From Sphingomonas sp. SUN019 (GTDB lineage Bacteria > Pseudomonadota > Alphaproteobacteria > Sphingomonadales > Sphingomonadaceae), in contig NZ_CP096971.1 of NCBI RefSeq assembly GCF_024758705.1, forward strand, positions 1 to 64,000: a DNA stretch of 64,000 nucleotides, in the 5' to 3' direction. The notes beneath the pieces were generated by a model. The model did not search any database and was not told where the DNA came from. It saw nothing but the letters and a program-made list of their open reading frames with translations. The first letter of the stretch is position 1; the number at the start of each line of letters is the position of its first letter. This document shows, in pieces, positions 42,977 through 52,402 of this stretch. The position numbers were made by a program, and so were the translations under genes.

Positions 42977-44191
42977 ATGCCGTTGCGCCGCAAGATGCTG
43001 ATCGCCGTGACTGTCGCCGTGTTGGCGGGGGCGGCGGCGCGTGCGCAGCTGATACCGGCATTGCCCGGCGTGCCGGGTCTTGGTCAGATCGACGCGCTGC
43101 GCGCCCCGGCGGAGGCAGCCAGGGTGCTCGAAACGGCGCGACGCGCGACGATCGACCGGCTGGTGCGCGCCAATCCCGACCGCATCGCGCTCGACCCGGA
43201 CGGCTTTCCGGCGCGCGCAGGTGAGATCGTGGTCGATGATCCCAGCGATGCGCTGATCGCGGCCGCGGTGACGAGAGGCTACGCGATCATCGAGCGCGGC
43301 GACGTGTTGGGCGTCGGCTTCGTCCGGCTCGCGGTGCCGGAGGGCCGTTCGCTCAAACGCGCCATTGGCGAGTTGCGCAAGATGGGCGGCGCGGAGGTAA
43401 GCGCCGACCAGATCCACTTGCCGAGCGGAAACCTGTCCGGCGCGCCGACGCCGCCCGCTGTCGGAACTGGCGTGCTGGTCGGGGTGATCGACGGCGGCGT
43501 CGCTGGGGCCAGCGTGTCGCGCGGGTTCGCCACCGGCGCGCCCCGCGCGAACGATCACGGCACCGCGCTCGCCTCGCTGATTGCTGGCTCGGGTAAGGTC
43601 CGCGGTGGGCTGCCCGGGGCACGGATCGCTTCGGCCGATGTCTATGGCGGCGATCCCGCGGGCGGCAACGCGACCGCGATCGCCAAGGCGCTGGGCTGGA
43701 TGGTCGCGCAGCGCGTTCCCGTGGTGACGATCAGCCTGGTCGGCCCGCCCAATCCATTTCTGGGCAAGGTGGTGGCGGCGGCGCAAGCGCGCGGCCTGAT
43801 CGTCGTCGCTGCGGTCGGTAACAACGGGCCGGCTGCACCGCCGGGATTTCCGGCGTCCTATCCGGGCGTGATCGCCGTGACGGGGGTCGACGGGCGCCAC
43901 CGCGTGCTGATCGAGGCGGGACGGGCGAGCCATCTCGACTATGCCGCGCCCGGTGCGGACCTGCTCGCCGCGGGCATCGGTGGTCGCGCTTTCAAGGTCC
44001 GCGGCACGTCCTTTGCGGCACCGTTCGTCGCGGCGACGATCGCGCGCTTCTATCCCGCGCCGTTTTCGGGAGGTGCGCGCGCCGCGCTCGTCCGGGTCGA
44101 TGCGATCGCGCGCGATCTGGGCGCGCGCGGTGCCGACGACAAGTTCGGTCGCGGGCTCGTCTGCGGCGAGTGCCGCACCCCGATGGAATAA
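42977..44191 (+). CDS. Secreted subtilisin-like (S8) serine protease
   Basis: 404 aa. Signal peptide MPLRRKMLIAVTVAVLAGAAARA. The S8 triad is Asp172 (VGVIDGGVAG), His194 (ANDHGTALASLIAG) and Ser345 (GTSFAAPFVAATIA), with the oxyanion Asn at about AAVGNNGPA. The mature length after a roughly 150-residue pro-region is usual for exported subtilases. The tail GRGLVCGECRTPME has a CxxC that could bind metal or a disulphide. It is divergent from the ECF sigma/anti-sigma pair and followed 71 bases later by a Gly-rich exported protein, so a sigma-controlled envelope protease unit is plausible. Confidence 0.9.
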   Translation: MPLRRKMLIAVTVAVLAGAAARAQLIPALPGVPGLGQIDALRAPAEAARVLETARRATIDRLVRANPDRIALDPDGFPARAGEIVVDDPSDALIAAAVTRGYAIIERGDVLGVGFVRLAVPEGRSLKRAIGELRKMGGAEVSADQIHLPSGNLSGAPTPPAVGTGVLVGVIDGGVAGASVSRGFATGAPRANDHGTALASLIAGSGKVRGGLPGARIASADVYGGDPAGGNATAIAKALGWMVAQRVPVVTISLVGPPNPFLGKVVAAAQARGLIVVAAVGNNGPAAPPGFPASYPGVIAVTGVDGRHRVLIEAGRASHLDYAAPGADLLAAGIGGRAFKVRGTSFAAPFVAATIARFYPAPFSGGARAALVRVDAIARDLGARGADDKFGRGLVCGECRTPME

Positions 44192-44262
44192 TTTTTCGCG
44201 GGCGGCGGGATTAAATCCGCGTCGGCCACCGTTCTCCTGGCAGACATCAACGGAGAAAGACC

Positions 44263-45108
44263 ATGATGAAGACCCTTCTCGGCACCGCGGCGCTCACGCT
44301 CGCCATCGCCGCCAACCCTGTTTCGGCGCAGCTTCTTGGCGGCGGTGGCGGTGGCGGTGGCGGCCTTGGCGGAACGATCGGCGGCGCGACGGGCAGCATC
44401 GGCGGCTCGGGCATGGGATCGATCGGCAGCACGATCGACCGCGTTCCCCGCTCCGCCGATACCCTGACGCGCGGCAACAGCTCGACCTCGTCCCGCACCG
44501 ACAAGAGCGTCAACCGCCGTTCGGGCAAGGTCAGCGCCTCGAACGCGACCAGCAGCAACGGGGCGCTCGATAACGCGACGCGGATCGGCGACCGCTCGCT
44601 CACCGGCGGCGGATCGGCCTCCGGCAATGCAGGCGGCAGCGCGGACGCCCAGCTGGTCGGCACCGATCAACTCCGCAGCACCGCGGGAGAGGCGACCGGC
44701 CGGGTTCGCGGCGTCGCGGATCGCGGTCGCGACGCGGCCGGAAACACCGTATCCGGCGTACGCAACGCCGTGCCGGCTGCTGGCGACGCGTCGGGTTCTG
44801 GTCAGGGCGGTGCGGCCGGCAGCGGCATGGGCTCGCTCGGCGGCAACACGCTGGCGCTGGCCGGATCGGGCGCCGCCAGTTCGGCGGGCAGCTTCGCCGT
44901 CGTGCCCGGGATGCCGGTGACCGACGCCAGGGGACGCGTGATCGGTGCGGTCCAGTCGGTCGGGTCGACCGCGCGGGGCGCGGTACAGACCGTCCGCGTT
45001 CAGGTCGGCAAGAAGATCGCCGAACTGCCCGCCGCCAATTTCACCGGATCGGGCGACGTGCTGGTCTCGGCGATGGGCAAGGGTGACGTAAAGGACGCGG
45101 CCGAATAA
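44263..45108 (+). CDS. Gly-rich exported protein with PRC-like C-terminus
   Basis: 281 aa. Signal peptide MMKTLLGTAALTLAIAANPVSA, then a Gly-only tract (LLGGGGGGGGGLGG) and a low-complexity Gly/Ser/Ala body to about 200. The C-terminal MPVTDARGRVIGAVQSVGSTARGAVQTVRVQVG looks like a PRC-barrel-type domain. No catalytic motif is visible. Found beside a subtilase, it may be a surface or periplasmic structural protein and perhaps a protease target. Expression may be shared with the protease gene; its start is preceded by AACGGAGAAAGACC, a good ribosome binding site. Family not recognised. Confidence 0.7.
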   Translation: MMKTLLGTAALTLAIAANPVSAQLLGGGGGGGGGLGGTIGGATGSIGGSGMGSIGSTIDRVPRSADTLTRGNSSTSSRTDKSVNRRSGKVSASNATSSNGALDNATRIGDRSLTGGGSASGNAGGSADAQLVGTDQLRSTAGEATGRVRGVADRGRDAAGNTVSGVRNAVPAAGDASGSGQGGAAGSGMGSLGGNTLALAGSGAASSAGSFAVVPGMPVTDARGRVIGAVQSVGSTARGAVQTVRVQVGKKIAELPAANFTGSGDVLVSAMGKGDVKDAAE

Positions 45109-45117
45109 TCGGCCGCG
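45096..45117. repeat. Hairpin across the stop codon of the Gly-rich gene
   Basis: A 9-bp stem (45096-45104 with 45109-45117) with the TAA stop codon in its 4-base loop. Confidence 0.55.
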
Positions 45118-45147
45118 CCGGCCTGATACCGGTCTAGCGTTTTGAAA

Positions 45148-45173
45148 GCCGTGCCCGGATGACCGGGCACGGC
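45148..45173 (+). terminator. Terminator-like hairpin
   Basis: An 11-bp perfect stem (45148-45158 with 45163-45173) and 4-base loop, 40 bases after the Gly-rich gene stop. There is no clear U-tract. The remaining 205 bases up to the dehydrogenase gene hold a small 7-bp hairpin (45301-45307 with 45316-45322) and probably its promoter; I see no clear consensus. Confidence 0.65.
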
Positions 45174-45378
45174 AGTCGCTGATGCGTCTTCGCTTCAGCG
45201 GCGTGTCTATCGCCCAGATTAGCGGCGCTATGGCGCGAAAATTCGTAGAGTCCGCTCGTTTCGTCGCTGCAATCAGGCCGCTCAAAGCGTCTTGGTTGAC
45301 GGTCGCGTCGCAAACCGCGACCTTCGCACCTGCAGCATTTCGGGGCTGCGAATCGTCGGCGGCAGGAACTTAAACATA

Positions 45379-46737
45379 ATGCGTATCGTGATGATCGGGT
45401 CGGGCTATGTCGGACTCGTATCGGGGGCTTGCTTCGCCGATTTCGGACATGATGTCGTCTGCGTTGATAAAGACGAGGCGAAGATCGCCAAGCTGAACGC
45501 GGGCGGCATCCCGATCTTTGAGCCCGGCCTCGATCGGCTGGTCGCGAAGAACGTCGCGGCCGGCCGGCTGTCGTTTACGACCGATCTTGCCGGGCCGGTC
45601 GCAGCAGCCGAGGTTGTGTTCATCGGCGTGGGAACACCGACCCGGCGCGGGGACGGGCACGCGGACCTTTCCTACGTTTATGCCGCCGCGCGCGAGATCG
45701 CCGAATCGCTCGATGGATTTACCGTCATCGTGACCAAATCGACCGTGCCGGTGGGAACAGGCGACGAGGTCGAACGGATCATCCGCGAAGCCAATCCTGC
45801 GGCGGATTTCGCGGTCGCCTCCAACCCCGAATTCCTGCGCGAAGGCGCTGCGATCGAGGATTTCAAGCGCCCCGACCGGATCGTCGTCGGGATCGAGGAC
45901 GAGCGCGCACGAGGCCCCATGGAAGCAGTTTATCGCCCGCTCTACTTGAACAAGGCCCCGGTCCTGTTCACGCGCCGCCGCACCAGCGAACTGATCAAGT
46001 ACGCCGCCAACGCCTTTCTGGCGATGAAGATCACCTTCATCAACGAGATCGCGGATCTGTGCGAGAAGGTCGGCGCGGACGTAAAGGACGTGTCGCGCGG
46101 CATCGGGCTGGACAATCGCATCGGGTCCAAATTCCTGCATGCCGGTCCAGGCTATGGCGGGTCGTGCTTCCCGAAGGATACGCTGGCGCTGGTGAAAACC
46201 GCCGAACATTATGATGCCCCGCTGCGGCTGATCGAGGCTACCGTCGCGGTCAACGACAAGCGCAAGCGGGCGATGGCGCGCAAGGTCATCGCGGCGATGG
46301 GCGGCGAGGTGCGCGGCAAGACCGTCGGTGTGCTCGGCCTGACCTTCAAGCCGAACACCGACGACATGCGCGATGCGCCCGCGATCTCGATCGTCCAGGC
46401 GCTGCACGATGCGGGGGCGACGATCCGCGCCTATGATCCCGAAGGGATGGAGGCCGCGGCACCCCTGCTGGGCGAGGTGACGTACACCGATTCAGCCTAC
46501 GCCGCGGCGGAAGGCGCATCGGCGGTCGTGATCGTGACCGAATGGGACGTATTCCGCGCGCTGGATTTCGCGCGGTTGAAGTCCGTGATGGACGCGCCGG
46601 TGCTGGTCGATCTGCGCAACATCTATCGCGCCGAAGAGGTGGCGGCAGCGGGCTTCACCTACCGCGGCATCGGTCGTCCGGGTGATGGTGACACGGTCGC
46701 GGCGACGGATCATATTGCGGTCACGGAACTTCAGTAA
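45379..46737 (+). CDS. UDP-glucose/GDP-mannose dehydrogenase family protein
   Basis: 452 aa. Rossmann MIGSGYVGLVSGACFADFGHDV (about 5-26), STVPVGTGDEVERI, NPEFLREGAAIEDF, and catalytic GYGGSCFPKDTLALVKTA (Cys about 262) are all present, with central NAFLAMKITFINEIADL. It oxidises an NDP-sugar to the uronic acid, most likely UDP-glucose to UDP-glucuronate. Length and the FKPNTDDMRDAPAI region match UGD. First gene of the exopolysaccharide locus, preceded by a 270-bp region with hairpins. It supplies acidic building blocks consistent with calcium-binding RTX proteins in the same locus. Confidence 0.93.
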   Translation: MRIVMIGSGYVGLVSGACFADFGHDVVCVDKDEAKIAKLNAGGIPIFEPGLDRLVAKNVAAGRLSFTTDLAGPVAAAEVVFIGVGTPTRRGDGHADLSYVYAAAREIAESLDGFTVIVTKSTVPVGTGDEVERIIREANPAADFAVASNPEFLREGAAIEDFKRPDRIVVGIEDERARGPMEAVYRPLYLNKAPVLFTRRRTSELIKYAANAFLAMKITFINEIADLCEKVGADVKDVSRGIGLDNRIGSKFLHAGPGYGGSCFPKDTLALVKTAEHYDAPLRLIEATVAVNDKRKRAMARKVIAAMGGEVRGKTVGVLGLTFKPNTDDMRDAPAISIVQALHDAGATIRAYDPEGMEAAAPLLGEVTYTDSAYAAAEGASAVVIVTEWDVFRALDFARLKSVMDAPVLVDLRNIYRAEEVAAAGFTYRGIGRPGDGDTVAATDHIAVTELQ

Positions 46738-46750
46738 GGGTGGCGTGGCG

Positions 46751-47890
46751 GTGACGGCGATGCGGCCGATTTGCGTGACTGGATTGCGTGGTTTTCCCGG
46801 CGTGATGGGCGGGATCGAGAGCCATTGCGAGGAACTGCTGCCGCGTATTGCGGCGCTGGATCCCGACCAGCCGATCGTAGCGCTGGGCCGCGCGCCGTAC
46901 CTGCCCGCGCGACGGCAAACGTATCGCGGTGTGGAGGTGGTCGGGCTGCCAGGCCCGCGGTCGAAGAATTTCGAGACGATCCTGTCAACGCTGCTGGCGA
47001 TTTTCGACGCACGCCGGCGCGGGGCGCGGGTGCTTCACATTCACGCCATCGGACCCGCGATCCTGACGCCGCTTGCTCGCCTCGTCGGCCTGCGGGTCGT
47101 GGTGACGCACCACGGCGCCGATTACGAGCGAGCGAAATGGGGCCGCGTCGCCACCTGGGCGCTGCGGCTGGGCGAGCGTGCTGCGCTCGATTGGGCGGAC
47201 CGGATCGTCGCGATATCGCCGTCGCTCGCGGATGGCTTGCGCGCCCGGTTCCCGCACAAGGCCGAGGTAATCCATTATATTCCGAACGGTGCGCCCGCGC
47301 TGCCCGCGGTCGAAAACGACGAGGACGTCCTGGCGCGGCTCGGGATCGGGGATACGCCGTTCCTGCTCGCGGTCGGAAGGCTGGTGCCCGAAAAGGGCCT
47401 GCATGACCTGATCGCGGCGCATCGCAAATCAGGGACGACGCGCAAGCTGGTAATCGTCGGCGGGGCCGATCATGCCAGTCACTACGCGCGCGATCTGATC
47501 GCCGCGGCGGGGCCTGACGTGATCTTCGCGGGCGTCCAGTCGCGTGACGTGCTGGGCGCGCTCTATCGGCGTTGCGCATTGTTCGTGATGCCATCGTATC
47601 ACGAAGGACTGCCGATCGCGGCGCTGGAAGCGGCCAGCGGCGGCGCGGCGATGGTCCTGAGCGATATTCCTGCAAACCTCGACATCGGCCTGCCGCGGGC
47701 GAACTACGTGCCGGTCGGCGACGTCGATCGGCTGGCGGCGATGCTGGGGTCGGATGAATTCACGCTGCGCGTCGACGGCGCCGCGGTACGCGCGCGCTTT
47801 TCCTGGGATCGCGCGGCGGTGGAAACGCTGGCGCTTTACCGAGCGCTGCTGCCCGAAAGGTCGCGGCGAATCCCCGCCAGCGCATACTGA
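46751..47890 (+). CDS. Glycosyltransferase family 4 protein
   Basis: 379 aa. N-terminal MRPICVTGLRGFPGVMGGIESHCEELLPR is the donor/acceptor loop of GT4, with HHGADYERAKWG in the N-domain and FLLAVGRLVPEKGLHDLIAAH, then PSYHEGLPIAALEAASGGAA (EX7E-type), in the C-domain. Start GTG 46751 follows AAGGGTGG at 7 bases; GTG 46745 and ATG 46760 are alternatives. It lies 13 bases after the dehydrogenase stop. It adds a sugar from an NDP donor to a lipid-linked chain. Linkage unknown. Confidence 0.9.
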   Translation: MTAMRPICVTGLRGFPGVMGGIESHCEELLPRIAALDPDQPIVALGRAPYLPARRQTYRGVEVVGLPGPRSKNFETILSTLLAIFDARRRGARVLHIHAIGPAILTPLARLVGLRVVVTHHGADYERAKWGRVATWALRLGERAALDWADRIVAISPSLADGLRARFPHKAEVIHYIPNGAPALPAVENDEDVLARLGIGDTPFLLAVGRLVPEKGLHDLIAAHRKSGTTRKLVIVGGADHASHYARDLIAAAGPDVIFAGVQSRDVLGALYRRCALFVMPSYHEGLPIAALEAASGGAAMVLSDIPANLDIGLPRANYVPVGDVDRLAAMLGSDEFTLRVDGAAVRARFSWDRAAVETLALYRALLPERSRRIPASAY

Positions 47891-48147
47891 AGGTCGGCGC
47901 TATCCTGAACGCTGGGGCGACCCTCGATCCTGAAATTGCCGTCAATCATCGTGACAGCACCCGTCAGCGGTCGCCAGGCGCCATCGCGCCACGCCCAGCT
48001 GCGGAAGCGCCAGCGCGCGGCAGATATCGGTTCGAAATGGAACGGCGGCCGGGCGTCGCTTGTGCGCGTCGGCGCAATGGCCAGCGTCGCGCCCGGAACC
48101 ACTGCGATCGTACCGCCGATCACCGCGCGCCTCGATATTCCAGTCAC
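47836..48147 (-). CDS. Small exported protein with Tat-like signal
   Basis: 103 aa. MTGISRRAVIGGTIAVVPGATLAIA contains SRRAVIGG, a twin-arginine motif ahead of a hydrophobic stretch, so Tat export is predicted. The rest (FHFEPISAARWRFRSWAWRD, MTMIDGNFRIEG) is short and rich in Trp and Arg, unlike a cytoplasmic protein. No family recognised. It overlaps the 3' end of the convergent GT4 gene by 55 bases. Codon use is ordinary for this genome, which favours a real gene, but the overlap keeps confidence moderate. Confidence 0.5.
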   Translation of the reverse strand: MTGISRRAVIGGTIAVVPGATLAIAPTRTSDARPPFHFEPISAARWRFRSWAWRDGAWRPLTGAVTMIDGNFRIEGRPSVQDSADLQYALAGIRRDLSGSSAR

Positions 48148-48355
48148 ATCCGCCTCCGCCAGATCATGATTACCGCCACGCTAGTAACGCCCGTTGAGCC
48201 TTTGGGTACGCACTTCGTGGCAATTGGTGGCCTGGGAGCGGCGGGCCGCAGCGGCAAGGGGGACTGCTGCGCCAGTCAATAAATGAATCGAAACAACAGA
48301 CAGCGCGTCCGGCATGAATCGGGCGCGTAGGTCGCAATGCGGGTGGGTAAAAAAG

Positions 48356-50554
48356 ATGGGGACGCAATACGTTTCTCCGACGGGCGCGGGGGATAAATCG
48401 GGATCGAGCGCGGCCAACGCCGCGGCAATCGGTTCGCTCAATGCGCAGATCATCAAGGCGGGCGCGGGCGGCGAGATTCTGCTGATCGCCGACGCGGGCG
48501 TTTACAAGACCACGAATATCATCCCGGTCGGCGCCGGGGGAACCGCGGGGCAGCCGGTCACGATTCGCGGCGTCGACCGTCTGGGAAATCCTATGGCGGC
48601 CGAATTCACTGGCACGCGCGCAGCCGACTGGCATGCGGGCGACGCTGCCGGGAACGAGCTGTTCAAGCTTGGAACTGGCGCGAACCATCTGGTGTTTCAG
48701 GATATCGCGGTCAGCAACGTCGGCACCGCGTTCCGCGTGAGCGGTAACATAACGAACCTGACGATCCAGCAGGTCGAGGTCGACAACGCGAGCCGCTTCT
48801 TCGAGAATTACGCCAGCAGCGGTACGGCGACGATCGCCGGGCTGACGATCCGCGACGTGGACGTGACGGGCTTCTCGCGCAACGCAATCCGGCTGCAATA
48901 TGATACGCACGATGTGTTGATCGAGAACGTTCGCGGCGACATGGCGGGGCGGATCGGGGACACGATGCCCGCCGGAATTCATCTCGACGGCACCGTCCAC
49001 GATGTCGTCATCCGCGACACGACGATGGCGAACGTCCGGAGCGTCGGCAGCGGTTACCTGAACGGCGACGGTTTCTCGACCGAGCGCGGCGTCCACGGCG
49101 TGCGCTTCGAAAACACGACTGCGCAGGGCAACAGCGATGGCGGATACGATTTGAAATCCACCGATACGGTCCTGGATGGTGCGGTGTCCTCCGAAAATGC
49201 GCGCAACTATCGCTTCTGGGGCGAGGTGGCGATGACCGGATCGGTCGGTCTGAACCCCGTCTGGCGCGGCGGCACGTCGGAGCAGAACCAAATTTGGCTC
49301 GCCGCGGGCGCGCGCGTATCAGTCTCCGACAGCGCGTTCACCGATGCGGGATCGCGCACTAAGGTGATTTCGTCGGCGGGGCAACTGACGCTGCACGATG
49401 TAAAAGTCGTCCATGCCGCAGAGGCTTTGCTCACGACGGTCGACAGCCTGTTGTCGTTGATCGGGCTGTCCAAAATCGCAGAAACGATCGTGACTGCGAC
49501 CGGCGCGGGCTCGGCCGGATACGTCACGCCCGACGCGGTTCTGGCGGCATGGATTGAATCGGTGGTGACTGGCATCGTCGTCAATCGCTTCGTCGGGACG
49601 AGCGGGAACGACACATATTACATCGACGCGATCGGCGACACGATCGTCGAATATGCGCGAGGCGGAACCGATCACGTTTCGACCACGCTCGCAAGCTACA
49701 CGCTGGGTTCAAACCTGGAACAATTGACCTACGTTGGTGATGGCGACTTCACGGGCATGGGCAACACACTGTCGAACGTCATCGCCGGCGGCGATGGACG
49801 CGATTCGTTGTCGGGGATGGACGGCGCCGACACGCTTAACGGCGGCAAGGGCGACGACTTCCTTCAGGGAGGAAACGGCGACGACACGCTGAACGGTGGT
49901 GATGGGGCGGACCGGTTGCTCGGCGGCTGGCAATCCGATTCTCTGTTGGGCGGGGCAGGCAATGATCGCCTGATCGGCGATGTGGCATGGCTCAGCAGCA
50001 CCGGCGCGCGCGACACGTTGCAGGGCGGCGACGGGAACGACATCCTCTTCGGTGATGCCGAAACAATGGGCAATGGCGCGCGCGGTGGCGCGGACCGGCT
50101 GCTCGGCGGGGTCGGCAACGACATTCTGTACGGCGATGCTGCGATGTCGACGGGCAAGACAACCGGCGGGGCCGATACGCTCTTCGGTGAAGACGGCGAC
50201 GACATACTTTATGGCGACAGCGCGGTCACAGGCAGTGGCGGTGCCGGGGGCGCGGACCGCCTTGACGGCGGCGCTGGGAACGATGTGCTGGTCGGCGGCG
50301 GCGGAAAGGATGTGCTGATCGGCGGGACAGGGGCCGACAGGTTCGTGTTCGGACCCGGATCGGGCGCGGACGAGGTATCGGATTTTCGCCATACCCAGGG
50401 CGACAAGATCGATCTGACCGCGTTCGGCGCGGCGGGACGGGCATTTGCCGTCACCGAATTATCGATCGGAACGACACTGCATCTCGGAGGAGGCGACACG
50501 ATATTCCTGCGCGGCGTCTTCACGCTCGATCCGCACGATATCGTCACGCTATAA
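48356..50554 (+). CDS. RTX protein with N-terminal parallel beta-helix (paralog 1)
   Basis: 732 aa. No Sec signal. Residues 1-310 form a right-handed beta-helix domain (MGTQYVSPTGAGDKSG, VTIRGVDRLGNPMAAEFTGT, DHLVFQD-like NHLVFQDIAVSNVGTAFRV, AGLTIRDVDVTGFSRNAI). After a linker, residues about 420-630 contain many RTX nonapeptides (GGxGxDxLx; for example GGNGDDTLNGGDGADRLLGG), then the ADRFVFGPGSGADEVSDFRH type C-terminus of serralysin-like RTX proteins with its secretion signal. Expected to be exported by a type I system and folded with Ca2+. Architecture matches modular alginate epimerase/lyase type enzymes, but catalytic residues cannot be assigned. Confidence 0.85.
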   Translation: MGTQYVSPTGAGDKSGSSAANAAAIGSLNAQIIKAGAGGEILLIADAGVYKTTNIIPVGAGGTAGQPVTIRGVDRLGNPMAAEFTGTRAADWHAGDAAGNELFKLGTGANHLVFQDIAVSNVGTAFRVSGNITNLTIQQVEVDNASRFFENYASSGTATIAGLTIRDVDVTGFSRNAIRLQYDTHDVLIENVRGDMAGRIGDTMPAGIHLDGTVHDVVIRDTTMANVRSVGSGYLNGDGFSTERGVHGVRFENTTAQGNSDGGYDLKSTDTVLDGAVSSENARNYRFWGEVAMTGSVGLNPVWRGGTSEQNQIWLAAGARVSVSDSAFTDAGSRTKVISSAGQLTLHDVKVVHAAEALLTTVDSLLSLIGLSKIAETIVTATGAGSAGYVTPDAVLAAWIESVVTGIVVNRFVGTSGNDTYYIDAIGDTIVEYARGGTDHVSTTLASYTLGSNLEQLTYVGDGDFTGMGNTLSNVIAGGDGRDSLSGMDGADTLNGGKGDDFLQGGNGDDTLNGGDGADRLLGGWQSDSLLGGAGNDRLIGDVAWLSSTGARDTLQGGDGNDILFGDAETMGNGARGGADRLLGGVGNDILYGDAAMSTGKTTGGADTLFGEDGDDILYGDSAVTGSGGAGGADRLDGGAGNDVLVGGGGKDVLIGGTGADRFVFGPGSGADEVSDFRHTQGDKIDLTAFGAAGRAFAVTELSIGTTLHLGGGDTIFLRGVFTLDPHDIVTL

Positions 50555-50663
50555 CGACGAGACGCCCGCGCTAAGCGACGGGGGTCGCGGCTGATGGTGC
50601 GCCGCAACAAATCGCCTGCTATTCGTGGTCAGTCGGCGCACTTATATCGCCGTGCTATAGCGG

Positions 50664-51857
50664 ATGGGTATGAGCGCCAGAACGACGGTCCTTTTCGTCA
50701 TCAATTCGCTCGCCGGTGGCGGGGCGGAACGGGTGCTCACGACGATCCTGGCCGCTTCCGGGGCGTGGCGGGATCGTTATGACATGCATCTCGCGCTGCT
50801 CGACGACGAACCGCGCGCGTACCCGGTCCCCGACTGGATCAACGTCGTTCAGCTCGACGCACGTCATCGGCTGGGCGCCAGCGTGCTTCAGCTCCGCGCC
50901 TTGGTCGGCCGCATGCGCCCCGATGTCGCGCTCAGCTTCCTGACGCGCGCCAATGTCGCGACCGCCGCGGCGATGGCGGGGCGCGGGCGGCCGTGGTTGA
51001 TCAGCGAGCGCGTCAACACCAGTGCGCATCTGGGCACTGGCGCAGGGGCGATGGTCGCGCGGGCGATGGTGCGGATCGCCTATCCGCGCGCGTCGCACGT
51101 GATCGCAGTGTCGGACGGCGTGGTTGACGATCTGGTCGCCAATTTCGGGGTCGATCCGGCGCGGGTCAGCGCGATCGCCAACCCGGTCGATCACGACACG
51201 ATCGCCGCGCGCGCCGTCGAAGAACCTGAAATCGCGATCGATGGACCTTATGTCGTCGCGGCCGGGAGGCTGGTGCCGAACAAGAATTTCGCGTTGCTGA
51301 TCGACGCCTTCGCCGATGCTGAACTGCCGATGCGGCTGGTCATCATGGGGGAGGGGCCGGAGCGCGCGGCGCTGGAGGCGCAGGTCGCGGCGCGCGGTCT
51401 GGGAGACCGCGTGCTGCTGCCCGGTTTCGCCGCCAATCCCTTTGCGATCCTGTCGCGCGCGAAACTGTTCGCTTTGCCCTCGAACGCGGAAGGATTCCCC
51501 AACGGCCTGGTCGAGGCGATGGCGTGCGGCCTGCCGGTCGTATCGACCAATTGCGCGTCGGGTCCGTCGGAGATCCTGGCGGGCCTGCCGCGTGACTCCG
51601 TTCACGGTTCGCGCGCGGTCGACGCCGGAGTGATCGTGCCGCCCAACGATCGCGCGGCCTTTGCGGCGGCGCTGCGTGAAATGGCGGTGGAACCGCGTCG
51701 CACGACTGCCGCCGCGGTCGCCCGCCGACGCTCGCTCGATTATGGGGTAGCCCAAGCGACCGAACATTATTGGCGACGGATCGACGCGGCGGTGCAAGAA
51801 GCCACATCAAATGTTATCGATACGTCCAGTCTTGTCCCCTCGGGAGTTGCGCGATGA
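50664..51857 (+). CDS. Glycosyltransferase family 4 protein
   Basis: 397 aa. VLFVINSLAGGGAERVLTTIL is the classic GT4 N-terminal loop, and VVAAGRLVPNKNFALLIDAFA plus PSNAEGFPNGLVEAMACGLP (EX7E-type) and NCASGPSEIL are the C-domain signatures. Start ATG 50664 or 50670. Its stop overlaps the next ATG (ATGA), so it is translationally coupled to the export lipoprotein. Adds a sugar during repeat-unit assembly. Confidence 0.92.
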   Translation: MGMSARTTVLFVINSLAGGGAERVLTTILAASGAWRDRYDMHLALLDDEPRAYPVPDWINVVQLDARHRLGASVLQLRALVGRMRPDVALSFLTRANVATAAAMAGRGRPWLISERVNTSAHLGTGAGAMVARAMVRIAYPRASHVIAVSDGVVDDLVANFGVDPARVSAIANPVDHDTIAARAVEEPEIAIDGPYVVAAGRLVPNKNFALLIDAFADAELPMRLVIMGEGPERAALEAQVAARGLGDRVLLPGFAANPFAILSRAKLFALPSNAEGFPNGLVEAMACGLPVVSTNCASGPSEILAGLPRDSVHGSRAVDAGVIVPPNDRAAFAAALREMAVEPRRTTAAAVARRRSLDYGVAQATEHYWRRIDAAVQEATSNVIDTSSLVPSGVAR

Positions 51858-52402
51858 AGTTTCTGTTCGCTCTGGCCGCCCTGCTTCTGTCAGCCTGCGT
51901 CGGGCAGACCTCGGTCGCGGGCGGTGGCCCGCCGCCGGCCGCCGACGCGCTGAAATTGGCGTCGGGCGATAAGCTGAAGGTCACGACCTATGGCGAGCCG
52001 ACGCTGACTGGCGAGTTTCAGGTGGCGCCCGCGGGCACCATCGCGTTCCCGTTGATCGGCGATATCGCCGCCGCCGGCATGGACCCGATCGGTCTGGCGA
52101 AGATGCTCGAGGCGAAGCTGGGATCGGGCTATCTGCTCAATCCGAAGGTGTCGGTCGAGGTGCTGACGTATCGTCCCATCTACATCCTGGGCGAAGTGCA
52201 GAAGCCGGGCGAATATCCCTTTACCCAAGGGCTCACGATCCGCGGCGCGGTCGCGAAGGCGGACGGTTACACGTACCGCGCGAACCAGAACAAGGTGTTC
52301 GTGAAGCGCGCGGGCGAAGCGGGCGAAACCGAATATCCGATGACCGCGGACTTCGCGATCATGCCCGGCGACACCGTGCGCTTCTCCGAACGATATTTCT
52401 GA
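51854..52402 (+). CDS. Polysaccharide export lipoprotein (Wza-like, short)
   Basis: 182 aa. Lipobox LLLSACVGQ gives a lipidated Cys at about 16. The Poly_export domain (DALKLASGDKLKVTTYGEPTLTGEFQVAPAGTIAFPLIGDI) and one SLBB-like region (YRPIYILGEVQKPGEYPFTQGLTIRGAVAKADG) are present. Wza-type exporters are usually about 380 aa with a C-terminal helix through the outer membrane; this one lacks that part, as do shorter members found in sphingan-type loci. It forms part of the outer-membrane channel. It overlaps genes on both sides. Confidence 0.9.
   Translation: MKFLFALAALLLSACVGQTSVAGGGPPPAADALKLASGDKLKVTTYGEPTLTGEFQVAPAGTIAFPLIGDIAAAGMDPIGLAKMLEAKLGSGYLLNPKVSVEVLTYRPIYILGEVQKPGEYPFTQGLTIRGAVAKADGYTYRANQNKVFVKRAGEAGETEYPMTADFAIMPGDTVRFSERYF

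Noticed and set aside
48356..50554. Naming the RTX proteins as alginate C5-epimerases
   Set aside because: Domain order is similar, but no catalytic motif can be assigned from sequence alone, so only a structural similarity is stated.
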